The position numbers were made by a program, and so were the translations under genes. From NCBI GenBank assembly GCA_003290165.1, contig QNQO01000223.1:1054001-1118000 (forward strand): a stretch of 64,000 bases of DNA, given 5' to 3'. This stretch comes from Berberis thunbergii (Eukaryota; Streptophyta; Magnoliopsida; Ranunculales; Berberidaceae). Under the pieces are notes generated by a model. That model was not told where the DNA came from and ran no database searches. It worked only from the letters and a program-made list of their open reading frames with translations. The stretch's first letter is position 1. Each line of letters opens with the position of its first letter. This document shows positions 12,240-23,400 of the stretch, in pieces.

Positions 12240-12270
12240 CCCCCTCCCCCCCCCCCCCCCCCACACACAC
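12240..12270. repeat. Poly-C and (CA)n low-complexity tract
   Basis: A C-rich run followed by ACACACAC inside the split hAT-like element. Length is likely to be unstable or mis-sequenced. Confidence 0.8.
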
Positions 12271-12456
12271 GAAATGGAAGCAGAGCGATTGGTGAAGTTG
12301 CCAAGGAAGCTCCTAAGAGTATTTTTAGTACATGCTCATCTCGTTCCGAACCCGTTTGGGATAGGACGAGGTCGGGATGAGGTCTATCCCGCCCTGGTCC
12401 CGAATAAATGGGATGGGATAGAGATGAGGTCCATCTTGTCCCATGCCTACCCCTTA

Positions 12457-12571
12457 GAAATAAACTTCTCGTTAAAAATGTGTGAATTGTTCATTCGTTA
12501 TACATGAGAAATATAAAATAATTCTTTGCAAGATCGTGATTAGTGAACATATGATATATGTGTTCTTTGCA
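12457..12571 (+). repeat. Degenerate tandem repeat R, copy 2, right part
   Basis: It resumes with GAAATAAACTTCTC ... GTGTGAATTGTTCATTCGT, continuing copy 2 where it stopped at 4731. Copy 3 has the uninterrupted counterpart GAAATAACTTCTC. Confidence 0.65.
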
Positions 12572-12579
12572 CATATGTT

Positions 12580-13527
12580 TAGGGGTGGGCACGGGACGGG
12601 ATGGGACGAGATATACCCATCCCATTCATACGGGATCGGGACGGGATGGAAAAAACCCTAGCCCGACTCGTCCCATCCCAAATGGGTTCGGGACGGGACG
12701 GGATCAGCGTGCTGCCTGTGACTGCTGCGAAGGTTATCATCATATAAGAGCGTGAAAATAACTTTCTTATAATTAGATATAGATGTGATATGCAAATATA
12801 AGGGTAGCCACTAAATCCCCTAACAATGAAGTCGAGTGGGCTGACTTTTAGAAAATGACATGATAAATGAGACCCACTGAGAGTATTGTGTCGTTGTGAT
12901 GGCCTCTCAACTGATTTTACAATTTCATTACTGTGGGAAACAAAATTCATGGTTCCTTGACAAAATGACATTTCATATTTTGTTAGGGAAGAAATATAGA
13001 CCTATTGGTGATCCTCTAACTTATTCATAATGGTTTACCCTCAATACATATATTGTAATTAAAAAATTTATTTTTACAACCCAGGGCATCTCAAATTCTT
13101 GGCTCCGCCCCCGAATGTTCCCTTCTGAATATGTATTACTTAGTTAATTGTTATTTTTCATCTTCACCTGAGTATTATCAATATTTGGAAGTTAAATAAT
13201 TGGAACAACTTTTATTGAGAATCCAAGCAACAATATGTTATCTTTCTCTTGCTTAATGAATATTTATTTCTTCAAGTAATATTTCTCTTACCACTGCAAA
13301 CACCATGAGTTTCTATCAGTCATCTATAAGTTTATATGAATAAAAATATTAATAATAAATATTAAAAAATTAGCTCGGGACAGGACGGGATTGAAAATCT
13401 TCATTCCATCCCATCCCATCCCATCCCATTCTAGATCGGGACGGGACGAGATGAAATTATTTAATCCCATTAAGACCCGAAAAAATTGCAACGGGATCGG
13501 AATCGTGGAATGGAATGCTCACCCCTA
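12580..13527 (+). mobile_element. hAT-type non-autonomous element with perfect 8-bp target duplication
   Basis: Left end TAGGGGTGGGCA and right end TGCTCACCCCTA are inverted, with one mismatch. The flanks CATATGTT (12572-12579) and CATATGTT (13528-13535) are identical. Subterminal regions carry repeated GGGACGGGAT (left) and ATCCCATCCC/GGGACGGGA (right). 948 bp, no transposase, AT-rich middle. Eight-bp duplications and TAGGG ends are characteristic of the hAT superfamily. Confidence 0.88.
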
Positions 13528-13535
13528 CATATGTT

Positions 13536-13830
13536 AGTGAAATAGAATGAAATAGTTTAAACATACGATGTATGCTTTTTTGATAATCAAAGATCATGAG
13601 TGAACATTTTCTTTGGAAGATGTTGTATGTGTGCTTCTCTTTGTTACCCACATAGAGTCTATGTATTATTCAAACGGTACATACAAAAAGTAACCATTGT
13701 AAAGTGTATTAATGCTTGTCTTTGAAATAAGTAAAATGACGAACCCCATTTTTATATAAGAAATCATTTCAAAAGAATGAAATAACTTCTCATAAAAAAA
13801 TGTATGAATTGTTGATTCGTAATACATCAA
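13536..13830 (+). repeat. Degenerate tandem repeat R, copy 3
   Basis: Shares the copy 1 anchors: GATCATGAGTGAACATTTTC, GGTACATACAAAAAGTAACC, GCTTGTCTTTGAAATAAGTA, ATGTATGAATTGTTGATTCG. Confidence 0.7.
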
Positions 13831-13981
13831 AAATAGAAAATAAGTTTTCATCGTTTCTTTTTTAATATTTTGTTGCTTGGAAATAACATTCCGTTTTATG
13901 GGATGCATGCAGTTCTCTCCAATTTTATTTTCTTCGTCTTTTTTTTAAACACATTTTATTATCAGATTTTGTTTATTTTTC

Positions 13982-14275
13982 TTGGGTAATGGACGTTGCC
14001 AGGCTTGTATTGCGTTCAAGGTGGACCATTGTTTGCTTTGTGATATTAATAGAGAAAATCCTTTTATCCCACTTAGTGCAGATCTTGAGGCACACATAGC
14101 GAAACGAGCTACAACTTTAACATATTCTAATTTTCATCTCAAACGAATTTATAAACAAATTTGTTTCATTTATTTGGGTATTTTAAGTAAAAATTGGGAT
14201 CCAGAGGCACAAATTCATAACCCAAATCTACACCCAATTTATAAGCCTTTAGATCTAAATCTATTTAATGGTTGA
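13982..14275 (+). other. Unrecognised 97-codon open frame
   Basis: ATG to stop, with an N-terminal half of ordinary composition containing CxxC-like spacing (ACIAFKVDHCLLCD) and an aspartate/alanine stretch. The C-terminal third runs into the left arm of the long inverted repeat. I recognise no family. It could be a captured or decaying exon, or chance. Confidence 0.2.
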
Positions 14276-14639
14276 GATTTCGTAATAACTTGGCTTGAGA
14301 TATTTTCCTAAATAGATTTATTCAAATTTAAATAAATCTTTCCACTAAAATGGATATCGAAGTTATTATAAAATCTTAACTTGGCTTGAGATATTATTCT
14401 TCTTTGATTATCTTAAATGTTTTCTTCCAATCACAAATATGTTCTTCCTGTGTTTTTCAATCATGAATAGTTATTGTTTTTTCACCTTTCTTTTTTTGCA
14501 AATTATTTTTAAGCTTAAATGGCTTTTTAAAAATCATAATAATTTTGAAATACCAACTTTGGGATAATGATGACGTTCAACATTGTCTGTCATATTAATT
14601 AAAGTGTGTAAGCTTTTTGTTACGATCATAGTCATGTAA

Positions 14640-14870
14640 TTAACATTCCCCTCCTGGACAGCCAAACCCCACTTTTAAGGTTCGATTCTCAGCAGGGGCG
14701 ACCTAGAGGCTATATTAAAATAATTTAGCATTATGTATGAGCATAGTGCTAAGTTGTTGAATACTGGTAGGTAAGTGAAACTACAAAAAATGAGAAGGCT
14801 ACCATCGGGCAAATGTCGATAGAGTAGGCCGACGAGAACGTCGACTTTGGAAGCATGGATGATCGATACA
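14640..14870 (+). repeat. tRNA-related dispersed repeat, copy 1
   Basis: Contains a B-box-like GGTTCGATTCT followed by CAGCAGGGGC, TTTAGCATTATGTAT, GCTAAGTTGTTGAATACT and GATAGAGTAGGCCGAC. A copy in the same order follows. It looks SINE-like, but there is no A box and no poly-A. Confidence 0.5.
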
Positions 14871-14924
14871 ATCCTAGTCATGTAATAATCTTCCCTTCCT
14901 AGACATCTTGGACTTTTGGGAGAA

Positions 14925-15145
14925 TTGGTTGGTTAATGACAATTGGTATTAAAGCCAAACCCCAAGTTCAAGGTTCGATTCCTAGCAGGGGCAACATAAA
15001 GGCTATATAATTTAGCATTATGTATAGGCATAATGCTAAGTTGTTGAATACTAGTAGGTGATTTCTCCTACCAAAAAGGAGAAAGCCACCATCTAGGCCA
15101 ATGTCGATAGAGTAGGCCGACAAGGACATCGACTTTGGTTAGTTC
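14925..15145 (+). repeat. tRNA-related dispersed repeat, copy 2
   Basis: Begins near TTGGTTGGTTAATGACAA and has B-box-like GGTTCGATTCC, then the same blocks as copy 1 and GACATCGACTTTGG at the end. Direct orientation, about 280 bp from copy 1. Confidence 0.5.
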
Positions 15146-15515
15146 ATGACACTTTTGTACATGATTGTGAGCCTTGAACATACTAACCTTATATCTAGTG
15201 ACTCTTAAAACTCTATTATATTGTTATACTCTACCAATCAAAGTTTTCTAACATTAAAGCTTTTCATATTAAAATTTTGGAGAACAGGGAAAGAAAGCAC
15301 AATCGAAGAAGAAGACGGATTTAAAGGAAATATGGCTAAGATTTAATTCTCATTTTAATTAGGAAACTGTATCCAAATTTGAACCACTATATTAATATAT
15401 CTCAAGCCAACTCACTACGTAATCTCAACCGTAAAATAGATTTAGATCTAAATGTCTATAAATTGAGTGTGGATATGGGTTTGTGTCTCCGGATTCTAAC
15501 CCAAGAAACTTAGGA

Positions 15516-16439
15516 GAATTATAAATATGTAGTCAAACTAGAAATTAAGCCCTTTTAACCCAATATTAATTACTGTGGTGGCATTTGGCAAAAAGTATTG
15601 ATATTTAGTTAGTTAATGCCTTCTCCAAATCACTTTGTTTTTCTTTAACTAACTCTTGTTTAAAATGAGAGAAGAGTCGATGATGTGAGCGACATAAATA
15701 AAGGGATTTTTCAAGCAAATATATTTATCAACCAAAAGAGTATTAGCCTTTAAACGATAATGAGTAAGACATGGAGAGAAGTTGGATGAAATGAGAAATT
15801 GGGATTCCCACCAACCTACGCCCTTTCGTGAGGGTCACAACTTAAGCGACAAGAAATTATGCTACCATACCATGCGACTGTTATAGTTACTACGGTACGG
15901 TTGCCAATCACCAGTGATTCAATTGCCAGCTCTCATGTCAACAAGTCAAGGATGAACTTTCCTTAGTCATGGTAAACAGCTAGAGAGGCAATTGGTAAAT
16001 CCTTTCCCAGCCCCTCTTTGCTAGTTGGAGAATTTTCCTTGTGCAAGTATCAATGTAAAAGTCTTGAATTAATTTTACGATTTTTTAAGGAAATTTTTTA
16101 TTATCATTTGAGAAGTGGCAGTAGTCCTTGAAGGGGTTCAAATTTTAATCTAAAACCTCTCAGATAAAACTAAAATCTCTCAGATAGTACAAGAGTTGCT
16201 AAGAGATACATGAACAATAATATTGGCTTCACCCAATATATCCAGGATTAATTCCACTGCCCCAAAGCCCTCATGTCGCAATTGCAAGAAAACCTTTCCA
16301 CCTTTCTTGTATCATCTTAATGTAACAGGCCGGTGGGGATGACTGGCAAGCAGTGCCACCGTTGCATCAAACACTACCAGTATGTTGTGGGATTACACTA
16401 GCACCCAATACCTACTGATACGAGTGCCCCTAATCCTCA
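15516..16439. other. Gene-free stretch
   Basis: No coding region or repeat structure recognised on either strand. Confidence 0.3.
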
Positions 16440-17100
16440 TCCTTGATCCCTAGCCCTCGGACATTTTAGAGTGCCTCACGCGGACCAAATCATCCATTTT
16501 GTACAAGGAAACACCTCCTCCCTCTTGGTTCTTCATAAAGATCCTTGAAAACTCAAGGATATGGTTGTGCATAATAAATCCGTCGTCCAGAAGCCCTAAA
16601 TTTTCATTCCAAGTAAATCATTAACTTTTCTTCCAAGGGAAACAAAAGCATAGCAGAACTGGCCTTCTTGTCTCCCTTCAGCAACATTCAATGTTTATTT
16701 TATTTTATTGTTCATTTACCTTCCTTTCCCCTAAAATTTTCCCACCATCACTTTCTTACGATATCTCACATCTAGCTCTCTAATCATAAGGCCAATAATG
16801 GATAACTCGCACCCAAATATTCAAAACTCGTTGTCTCATCCGAAAGGCTAGCCATCTTTCCCAGTAGTTGATTTTCTATTCTTTGAGCCATTTTCTAATT
16901 TTAAATTTGACATCCTTGAGATTGAACCAAAATCTATAACTTGTTGATCCTTCACAAGCACATTGGATCCGTCATTTGGGAGAATAGCTCTGAATCATCA
17001 TACCACCTAGCGTCAAATCTAAAAGGAAATTTTATAGTAGGCAATAGCTGCCATCAAGAAGAACAAGGGTGCGATCCAAACCCAGAAATATGAAAGAGGC
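16440..17100 (-). pseudogene. L1-type LINE ORF2 remnant
   Basis: On minus, KFPFRFDARWYDD followed by FWFNLKDVKFKIRKW resembles the block between the endonuclease and RT of plant L1 ORF2. Further downstream on the same strand, GFIMHNHILEFSRIFMKNQ and LYKMDDLVRVRH resemble the RT segment around the GRxIxDNxLLAHE...KLDMEKAYD motif. Frames are broken throughout. Similarity is by eye only. Confidence 0.4.
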
Positions 17101-17818
17101 TTTCCCAATATGCGATTATTTGTTGGGTTATCTGCAATGCATGCAAGGGTTGACAAGATCTTCAAAGGCCAATGATTCTTCAAAGAATTTCAGTGAATGT
17201 CGTTACTACTTGTGTTTGGAATGGGGTATTCTTGAGGCCTAGTTGCAAAGGGGTGGGGTTTCACTGTCTCATTGTAAATTAGGCTAAGATTGTAAATGAT
17301 CACTAAAGATTCTATTCCTCCTTGGAGTTCCCTTGTGAATTGCTTGTCTGCTTTTTTCATGATAAAAGTTCACCATTCTCGAATTGTAATTCGCCTAACA
17401 ATGAATATTCACCTTCTTAAAAGGCTCATAATCGAACCTGAAGAAAGGCATATGAAACCCACCTTAATAAGTGGAGCGAAAGTACATAGCTATGAGGATA
17501 ATTGTGAAAACCACCTCTATAAAGTTTTTTTTATGAATTGTTCCCGATTCATTGATCAGATGCTACAATATGAAGCCGCCGACTACACAAACACTAACCA
17601 AGAACAACCAAGTCAACCAGAAATGTCCATAGCAGCAAGACCAACATGCAAAAGACCCTCACCTAACTCTCAGAAAACGAGATTTTACTCTAACGAAAAA
17701 CTAAAAGACCTCAAAAAAATAAAATTGCCCCTTTATATAACAGTTCAGCTTTAGACTGATCAGTCCAGACACCGAAACTCATTCTTGCGTGCTAAGGAGT
17801 AGATATGGCGGGTCCATC
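17101..17818. other. Unassigned stretch with a 152-codon open frame
   Basis: An open frame at 17296-17754 (plus) has no recognisable motif and low-complexity lysine- and proline-rich parts. I do not call it a gene. Confidence 0.25.
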
Positions 17819-18300
17819 GTTAGCCAGATTGTGCATAATGATAACTTTTACCAAATGCTAGAACCACAACTCATAGGCTATGTTTTGTTGTAATGAAAAT
17901 AATTTCATGTAAAAAGGTTAAAGGTTCATGTGATTTCACATGTAAAATCCAGTCGGAATCTCACAACATATATATAAAAGTGAGTATTGAGTCATGAGGC
18001 TAGCTATCTTGTTTTCTCAAATTCAGGGAAGTTCTTTTCTTATGGGCGAAAAGGTGAAAAAAGAAGATGAGAAATGAAGGTGTCATGTTTAAGTGAAGAT
18101 GATAAGTGGTGTGGCACTGCGAAGCTCAAGGAAGTATACCCTAGGATTTATCGGGTCTCTAATCTCAGTAGAGGTAAGTTCTTTGTGAGAGATGCGATGG
18201 TAGGAGGTTGAAATATCCACCTGAGAAGGGCTCTTAATGAGTGAGAGGTAGAAAAGTTGGCAATATGAGGACATCTCTTGAGCTTATGGTATTGAACAAT
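17819..18300 (+). repeat. Composite unit A, segment X (copy of 28365-28860)
   Basis: Closely matches 28365-28860 from TTAGCCAGATTGTGCATAAT to CTTGAGCTTATGGTATT, with small indels. It includes a TATA-like ACATATATATAAAAGTGAG at about 17965. Its 3' half overlaps LINE-like coding sequence. Confidence 0.8.
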
Positions 18301-18590
18301 GAGGTGGAACAGTGAAGCCGTGAATTGGAAGTGGAGGTGGGCTAAAGCGGGGTCTTTTATGGTTTTATCAATCTACAACTATTTCGGTTTGGAGCAAAGG
18401 ATAATTTCCCAACTTCGCTGGTATGAAGGAAGTGTCTCCCAAAATATATTTCTTCATTAGGGAGCTCTCTTTTACAATTGTACCGATCGACACTCGAGCT
18501 ATAGAAGTGGAGATGCAGCGTATCATGCTTGATCATGGTGTACTGTAGAATCACAGGACAACCTTTTGCATTGTGATTTTGCTATTTCTG
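18060..18590 (+). pseudogene. LINE ORF2 C-terminal remnant
   Basis: Translated across frames: KEVYPRIYRVSNLS and IHLRRALNE, then WKWRWAKAGSF and VESQDNLLHCDFA. These resemble the C-terminal RVT zinc-binding region of plant L1 ORF2 (WCG...LKxxFPRLFR, FRRALND, WxWxxxGxFSVxSFY, ExxxHLFLHCxF). Stops and frameshifts are present. The CACTA-type MITE at 18595 abuts it. Confidence 0.45.
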
Positions 18591-18594
18591 TCTA

Positions 18595-18903
18595 CACTAC
18601 ACCAAATTGGCACTTTTGTAACATCTCTAAAAACAGTATTACTTTTGAGATGTTACAATCCACCAAACAATTTTACGTCAAAACTAAATTTAGTCTAAAA
18701 ATGAAAAACAGTAACACAAAAAAATGATACAATAAGTTGGATCACCATGAATAGTATCACTTTTATAACCATACTCTTCATGGTGATACAATTATTTGTA
18801 TCATTTTGTTTGTGAAAATGTGTAAAATTGTTAAGTAAATTGTTACACTTCAAAAGTGATACTGTTTTTTGGGTTGTTACAAAAATGTCAATTTGGTGTA
18901 GTG
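18595..18903. mobile_element. CACTA-type MITE
   Basis: 309 bp with inverted ends CACTACACCAAATTGGCA / TGTCAATTTGGTGTAGTG (one mismatch), flanked by the 3-bp duplication CTA (18592-18594 and 18904-18906). Internal subterminal repeats include GTATCACTTTT and its complement. No coding capacity. Confidence 0.85.
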
Positions 18904-18906
18904 CTA

Positions 18907-20058
18907 GCACCATTTCATTCATGATTTTATGCTAGACAGAATGGGAAAGTTACAAGAGGGGTTATGTGGTCTCTTATCCCCTGTCACGTACGTTGAGTCA
19001 TTTAGCAAGAGAGGAATAGAAAAATCTTTGAGAGAAACTTCCACTGAAGTGATCATGTCGTGATGGATGCCATGGGCACCCTTTAGTATATGTGTTTCTT
19101 CTCATTATGCATTTCAGGATGTTAGGTTGTGCTAGAGGGGAACAGTTCACTGAGGATTCCATGATGTCTCTTTTTGTCCTTGTTCACGAGCTTTACCAAT
19201 TCTAATGCTGCATGTGTATAGTTGTTTGTTTTTTAAACAAAAAATTTGAACTTCTCTCTTTCAAAAAATTTACATTCAATCGCTCCAACTGGAAGAAAAT
19301 TTAAATATTTTCTAAAATGATTTGTATTGCAAAAGACATAGCCTTAGTAACACGGTGCTTCCCCAAACTCACTGCAGCACCAAAAGTTATAAGAAGAATC
19401 TTAAATTTTTCTACCTGAGACTAACAGAAAATCAAAAGAAACATTGTCCACAATATATTTAAAATTTTTATTTTTCAAATATTATAACCATTTGGTCTAG
19501 CTCTAAATTTACTAAGCCGGTCATGAATATAAAAAAAATCGTCTAATATCCACCTCCTCAACAGAATAGCCCATTAATTGCTAGAGACAAGTGAGCTTAA
19601 AGTGTTTTCTTCGATTGTCGATGCAGTATTTTTTCACTCCATGCTTTAACCTAGTTCTACTGGCATGCACAAGTAACGCACGTGAGTCACAGACCACTGT
19701 GGAGTGGTTGATGGCATTCTGATGCTAAAGTCAGACAATGCTATGAGGAAGGTATAATGTTGTAACAGAGAATTTGTAGCGTCCATTAACTTACCAACCT
19801 CATGTCTTATTTACAGTGCAAGGGGTCTTGATTCTACAAGGCCATCATAGGTGTAGTTTAGGAAATAGATCATCGTGGAGATCCCTCCCTAATTAGGAGT
19901 CGTGTTGTAGGAGGGAAGTTTCATGTTAGCTCTGTGCTCCTAGATACGCGGAAGATAGTTACCAATCCAAGAGCAAACCGTGAAGGGAGTTTCCTTGTGT
20001 GGAAGATACTCAGGCGTTTGTTTCATAGTTAGAAGTAGAGAGCAACTATAGTTACTCA
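18907..20058. other. Stretch of unit A absent from unit B
   Basis: No gene recognised. In unit B, sequence equivalent to 18300 is joined almost directly to sequence equivalent to 20063, so this segment plus the MITE and LINE remnant is either an insertion in A or a deletion in B. Confidence 0.5.
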
Positions 20059-20910
20059 TTCGAAGCTGATCCTCGATATACTTGCCTGACGAGGGCTTAC
20101 GGGTATTGAGGATAGCTGTGAGATATGTGGGCCTAGCTTGTTGTGAGAGTTCAGATCCACCTGGTAGACTGCAGTTGGGCAGGCTTAGAACCGCTTAGGC
20201 CAGATCAGTGTTGGGATGACGCTTGAGGTCGTAATTCCTCGAGATCATCATGACACGTGTACGACTTCGGGGTCTAACCATTTATATGTATCATCAGCTA
20301 CTTCCCCCGAGTTAGTGGGGTGTTAAGTCGGTTCACTGACTCTTTGAAAAGACAACTATGTCGTTGTGATGATTGGACTCGAAGCATTGGTTTTGAGCAG
20401 CGCGTGATATTTAATGGGTACGTGACTGCTCGAGGAGGGAAAGTTCGATTTGCCTCCTTTATAAATATTTACTGCTCTGAGGAAGATTTCTCCATTGTTA
20501 TCTGCGCATCTTTTAGAACCATAGTACTTGTTTTCCTTTCCAATTTGCTGACAACATTAAACTTCCTTCCAAGGATCCGTGATCCCTTGCCTGCATGAAT
20601 TTCTTTGATGGTAGCTTGGTTGGCGAAACTAAGTTGATCAAGCTCCGTATTCTATACCGTATATCTAGATATTTGCAAATTGTTCCTACGCTTGGAGTTT
20701 TAGGTCTGACTGTGCCTCCTCATGGGTTTGTAGGCTTGCATCAAGGTATGTTCGAGTCTGGGCTCCGATTCCCGGTGCCAGATGACGGCTGACGCTTCTT
20801 TACCCATTTTCGCATGCCTCCTGTCCAAATGCTGTCGAGCGGATTCAAGACATTGCTCGCAATTCTCCTAAGGGCTCATGACGTTGGCCTTCTTTGACTT
20901 CGCCAGTGAT
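20059..20910 (+). repeat. Composite unit A, non-coding segment upstream of the coiled-coil ORF
   Basis: Matches 28890-29720 of unit B almost throughout (for example GAAGCTGATCCTCGATATAC, TTGTTTTCCTTTCCAAT, GGTGCCAGATGACG). Short open frames in both copies differ and are not conserved as protein. Probably the 3' non-coding part of a Tat-type element. Confidence 0.7.
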
Positions 20911-21429
20911 TCACACTACAAGAAAAAAGGTCATTAATAGCGTTTTATGCCATAGCATTTTAGAAAACGCTATGTCTGCTGGAGCTATAATAGACTCAGG
21001 GTCTATTATAGCGTTTTTAAGACGCTATAATAAGTTTGCCTTTTATAGCGTTTCAAAAACGCTATAGTAGAGTCTACGATAGCGTTTTTAGACTCTACTA
21101 TAACGTTTCTGAAATGCTATGGTAGACTCTACCATTAAAAACGCTATGGTAAGTATACATAGAAATTTTTTATTTTTTTTTATTTTTTTGCTATTACATC
21201 TTATAAGTAAACATAGAAACTTTTTATTACATCTTATAAGTTTTATTTCTAGAAAATAAAAATCTAAATGTGCCAAACTTAAACATTTGAATAGAGGCAA
21301 AGTAATGTAATTAATAAGATAATGAATTACATTGAGTCACAAAATCTATTAAATAATATCTCAAATACAATGACACACACACAAACTTAAACATCTCAAA
21401 TACAAAGAAAGTGGAACAACATCATTGGT

Positions 21430-21625
21430 TCTCTACTCTTGAAGTTTGCACAGCTCATCGAAAGCTTCAAATATGTCAATGCTAGGCTGATGAATGGTGC
21501 ACACTACAGTTCGTCCTGTGTCCACTGTGTTTCTCACTGTTCTCATCACAATTGCTGCTGCTCCAGCGTCAAGTCCAGAGGTTGGCTCGTCCATGAATAT
21601 AATAGAAGGATTGGCAACTAGTTGA
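21430..21625 (-). pseudogene. Captured PDR/ABCG transporter exon fragment
   Basis: The minus strand encodes [18 protein letters not shown] and, after [29 protein letters not shown] then [10 protein letters not shown]. This is the Walker B (IIFMDEP), D-loop (SGLDA) and H-switch (TIHQPS) part of the first nucleotide-binding domain of plant PDR-type ABCG transporters. Walker A and the signature motif are absent, so it cannot act as a transporter. The frame ends shortly after FDEL, where the intact gene would continue. It lies downstream of the other captured fragments on the same strand. Confidence 0.85.
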
Positions 21626-22113
21626 GACAAAATTTCAAGCCATGACTTTTAGTTTTGTGTGAATAATTAATTGGTAACAGACATCCCTACGTAATTTTAT
21701 CACAAGTTTGCAACAAGAAGGCAGACTAACAATATAGGCCAGGCATATACTGGAGATTATAGAAACTTATGGTGCACACTGAAGCTACTGTCAAATATAT
21801 GTTATACAAGTGGTTCAGTAATTGATCCTTAACAAATGCCACCTTTGTAGAATCAAATAGAACTCATTGAAGAAAAACAAGGAAAGACAACAAGAAAAAC
21901 AACATGCAAACTAATACACGAGACCTACCTAAGAAGTTCAAGCATATTCATAAGAAAGAGCTACAAACGAGAATAAATACGGGCAAGCATGAATATTTTA
22001 TGATCTTCCACTGATACACTTTGGAAAATAAGGAACTAGAGGAAATAGAAGAAAATAGTTGATCAATGATTGCTAAATAAAAATACAACTAATCAACCAC
22101 TGTGTTTACTTAC

Positions 22114-23150
22114 GGAGAAAATTTCCCATCAACCAACTTGAAGCGCCCAATTTCATACATTTGAATGGGGGTTCCCTCCCATATCTATGGAACCAGAATG
22201 CTAATGCGTTCAATAAGAAATGGACAACACTTTATACTAAAGAGTCATGAAAAACCTTCAGGATCCAGAAACTTACATCCCATATGACAGTTTTTCCATC
22301 ATATCCATCACTCATAGCTATCCGAGGATTGAAAGGATGGACATCCAAAACATAAGTCTAACAAGAAGGAAAACAAGAAAATGATTAACAAGTCTTTTCA
22401 CATTGATAGAATAGCTTGAAAATTGTGAAATATCTTATTCAACTCAACTCGATTTCAAGACTCCAATGAGGGTCATCAACGTTTCGATTCTTTACATTAT
22501 GAATGTATTATGGCGCGATAATAACACATATGCAGATATGTAGGTTTACAAGAAGAAATATGATTAATAAAATGAAATCTATAATGGGAATAAATAGTTA
22601 TAATATGCAGGCATGCCTTGATTTTGGTGTAATTTTAAGCACGTGTCTGTCACCTCGTACCCAAATTCTACATTGACACAAGTACCCATATTGTCATTAA
22701 ATAGAAAAGAAAATATTTGTGTTTTTTTTTTTTTTGGGGGGGGGGGGGGGGGGTGTGGAAGAAGGTAATATATAACAAAGAGCACATTACAAACCATTCA
22801 AGGAAAATGATGTCTACAGGAGGTTACAGCTTATATAACAGAGAAAAGAGATTATTTACTGAGACAGAAATGATGTGCTACAATCTAGGAGTTACATCTT
22901 AAAATTGATTCCATGATAACAAAATGCCAGTAAAGGTAGATAATCCAATATCAAACATATGTCACTAGCAAGTGCAGAAAACAACAATGTTGTAGTAAAG
23001 AGTCGGCAATGGTAGATCATTGAATTATCAAACGGATTTATTCAAAACACAGAAGCATGATCCTATCCATGTGACATGTTTGATATGAACTTACAGATTC
23101 AGAATGGACTAAGCTCCCATCAACAACATTCCAAACACAAATTCTACAAT
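22114..23150 (-). pseudogene. Captured exons of a BRWD-type WD40 protein
   Basis: Three collinear exon pieces on minus: 23150-23095 (CRICVWNVVDGSLVHSES), 22357-22277 (TYVLDVHPFNPRIAMSDG then YDGKTVIWD) and 22184-22114 (IWEGTPIQMYEIGRFKLVDG then KFS). Each is bounded by AG acceptors and GT donors (GTAAGT type). The peptide matches the WD40 region of plant bromodomain/WD-repeat proteins in order, with intervening exons missing. As a three-exon fragment without a full propeller it is a transduplicate, not a gene. It could still be part of a chimeric transcript. Confidence 0.8.
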
Positions 23151-23400
23151 CTGCATCAAAACAAGCTTGTTTGCATAATGATGGCATAAGGGTGTATGAA
23201 AAACATCAGAACATACAAAGGAAAGGAAACAACATACAGAAAAGAAAAGATTTTTATAAAAAAAATAAAAATTATGGTGATTGCACCACTATGGTGTAAA
23301 GTGATTCCACCAACAACCTGTGTTGAAAAAATTGGTTTGTTTAAAACCATTGGAAGTTAATATCATTAGGCTAGAATGATATCCTAGAAATAGGACTTAC

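Larger units (their letters stand above)
4732..12456 (-). mobile_element. hAT-type non-autonomous element, split by an Athila-like insertion
   Basis: The left end TAGGAGTGGACA and right end TGCCTACCCCTTA form imperfect inverted termini, flanked by GAAATAAT (4724-4731) and GAAATAAA (12457-12464), a 7/8 match to an 8-bp target duplication. Subterminal GGGAC/GTCCC-rich sequence at 4740-4880 matches the right end of the sister element (12580-13527) in inverted orientation, and 12335-12456 matches its left end. Without the Athila-like element and its presumed target repeat the length would be about 1 kb, close to the sister's 948 bp. No transposase is seen. Confidence 0.8.
14175..15515. repeat. 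Long inverted repeat enclosing two tRNA-like repeats
   Basis: The left arm (about 14175-14307) and right arm (about 15396-15515) are inverted copies, roughly 75-80% alike by eye. Shared cores include AATTTATA, TTTAGATCTAAATCTATTT, GGTTGAGATT and TTGGCTTGAGATAT. A partial third copy of the inner edge lies at 14370-14395. This may be a MITE or fold-back element about 1.3 kb long. Exact ends and target duplication are not resolved. Confidence 0.6.

Noticed and set aside
14940..15000. tRNA gene or primer site at TTGGTATTAAAGCC with GGTTCGATTCC
   Set aside because: Only the 3' half of a tRNA is resembled, and it occurs twice as part of a 230-bp repeat.
17296..17754. 152-codon open frame as a gene
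   Set aside because: No motif, low-complexity lysine/proline tail, surrounded by LINE debris, not conserved in unit B.
22717..22902. Open frame with a poly-glycine run
   Set aside because: Caused by a homopolymer G tract; no similarity; length of the tract is uncertain.
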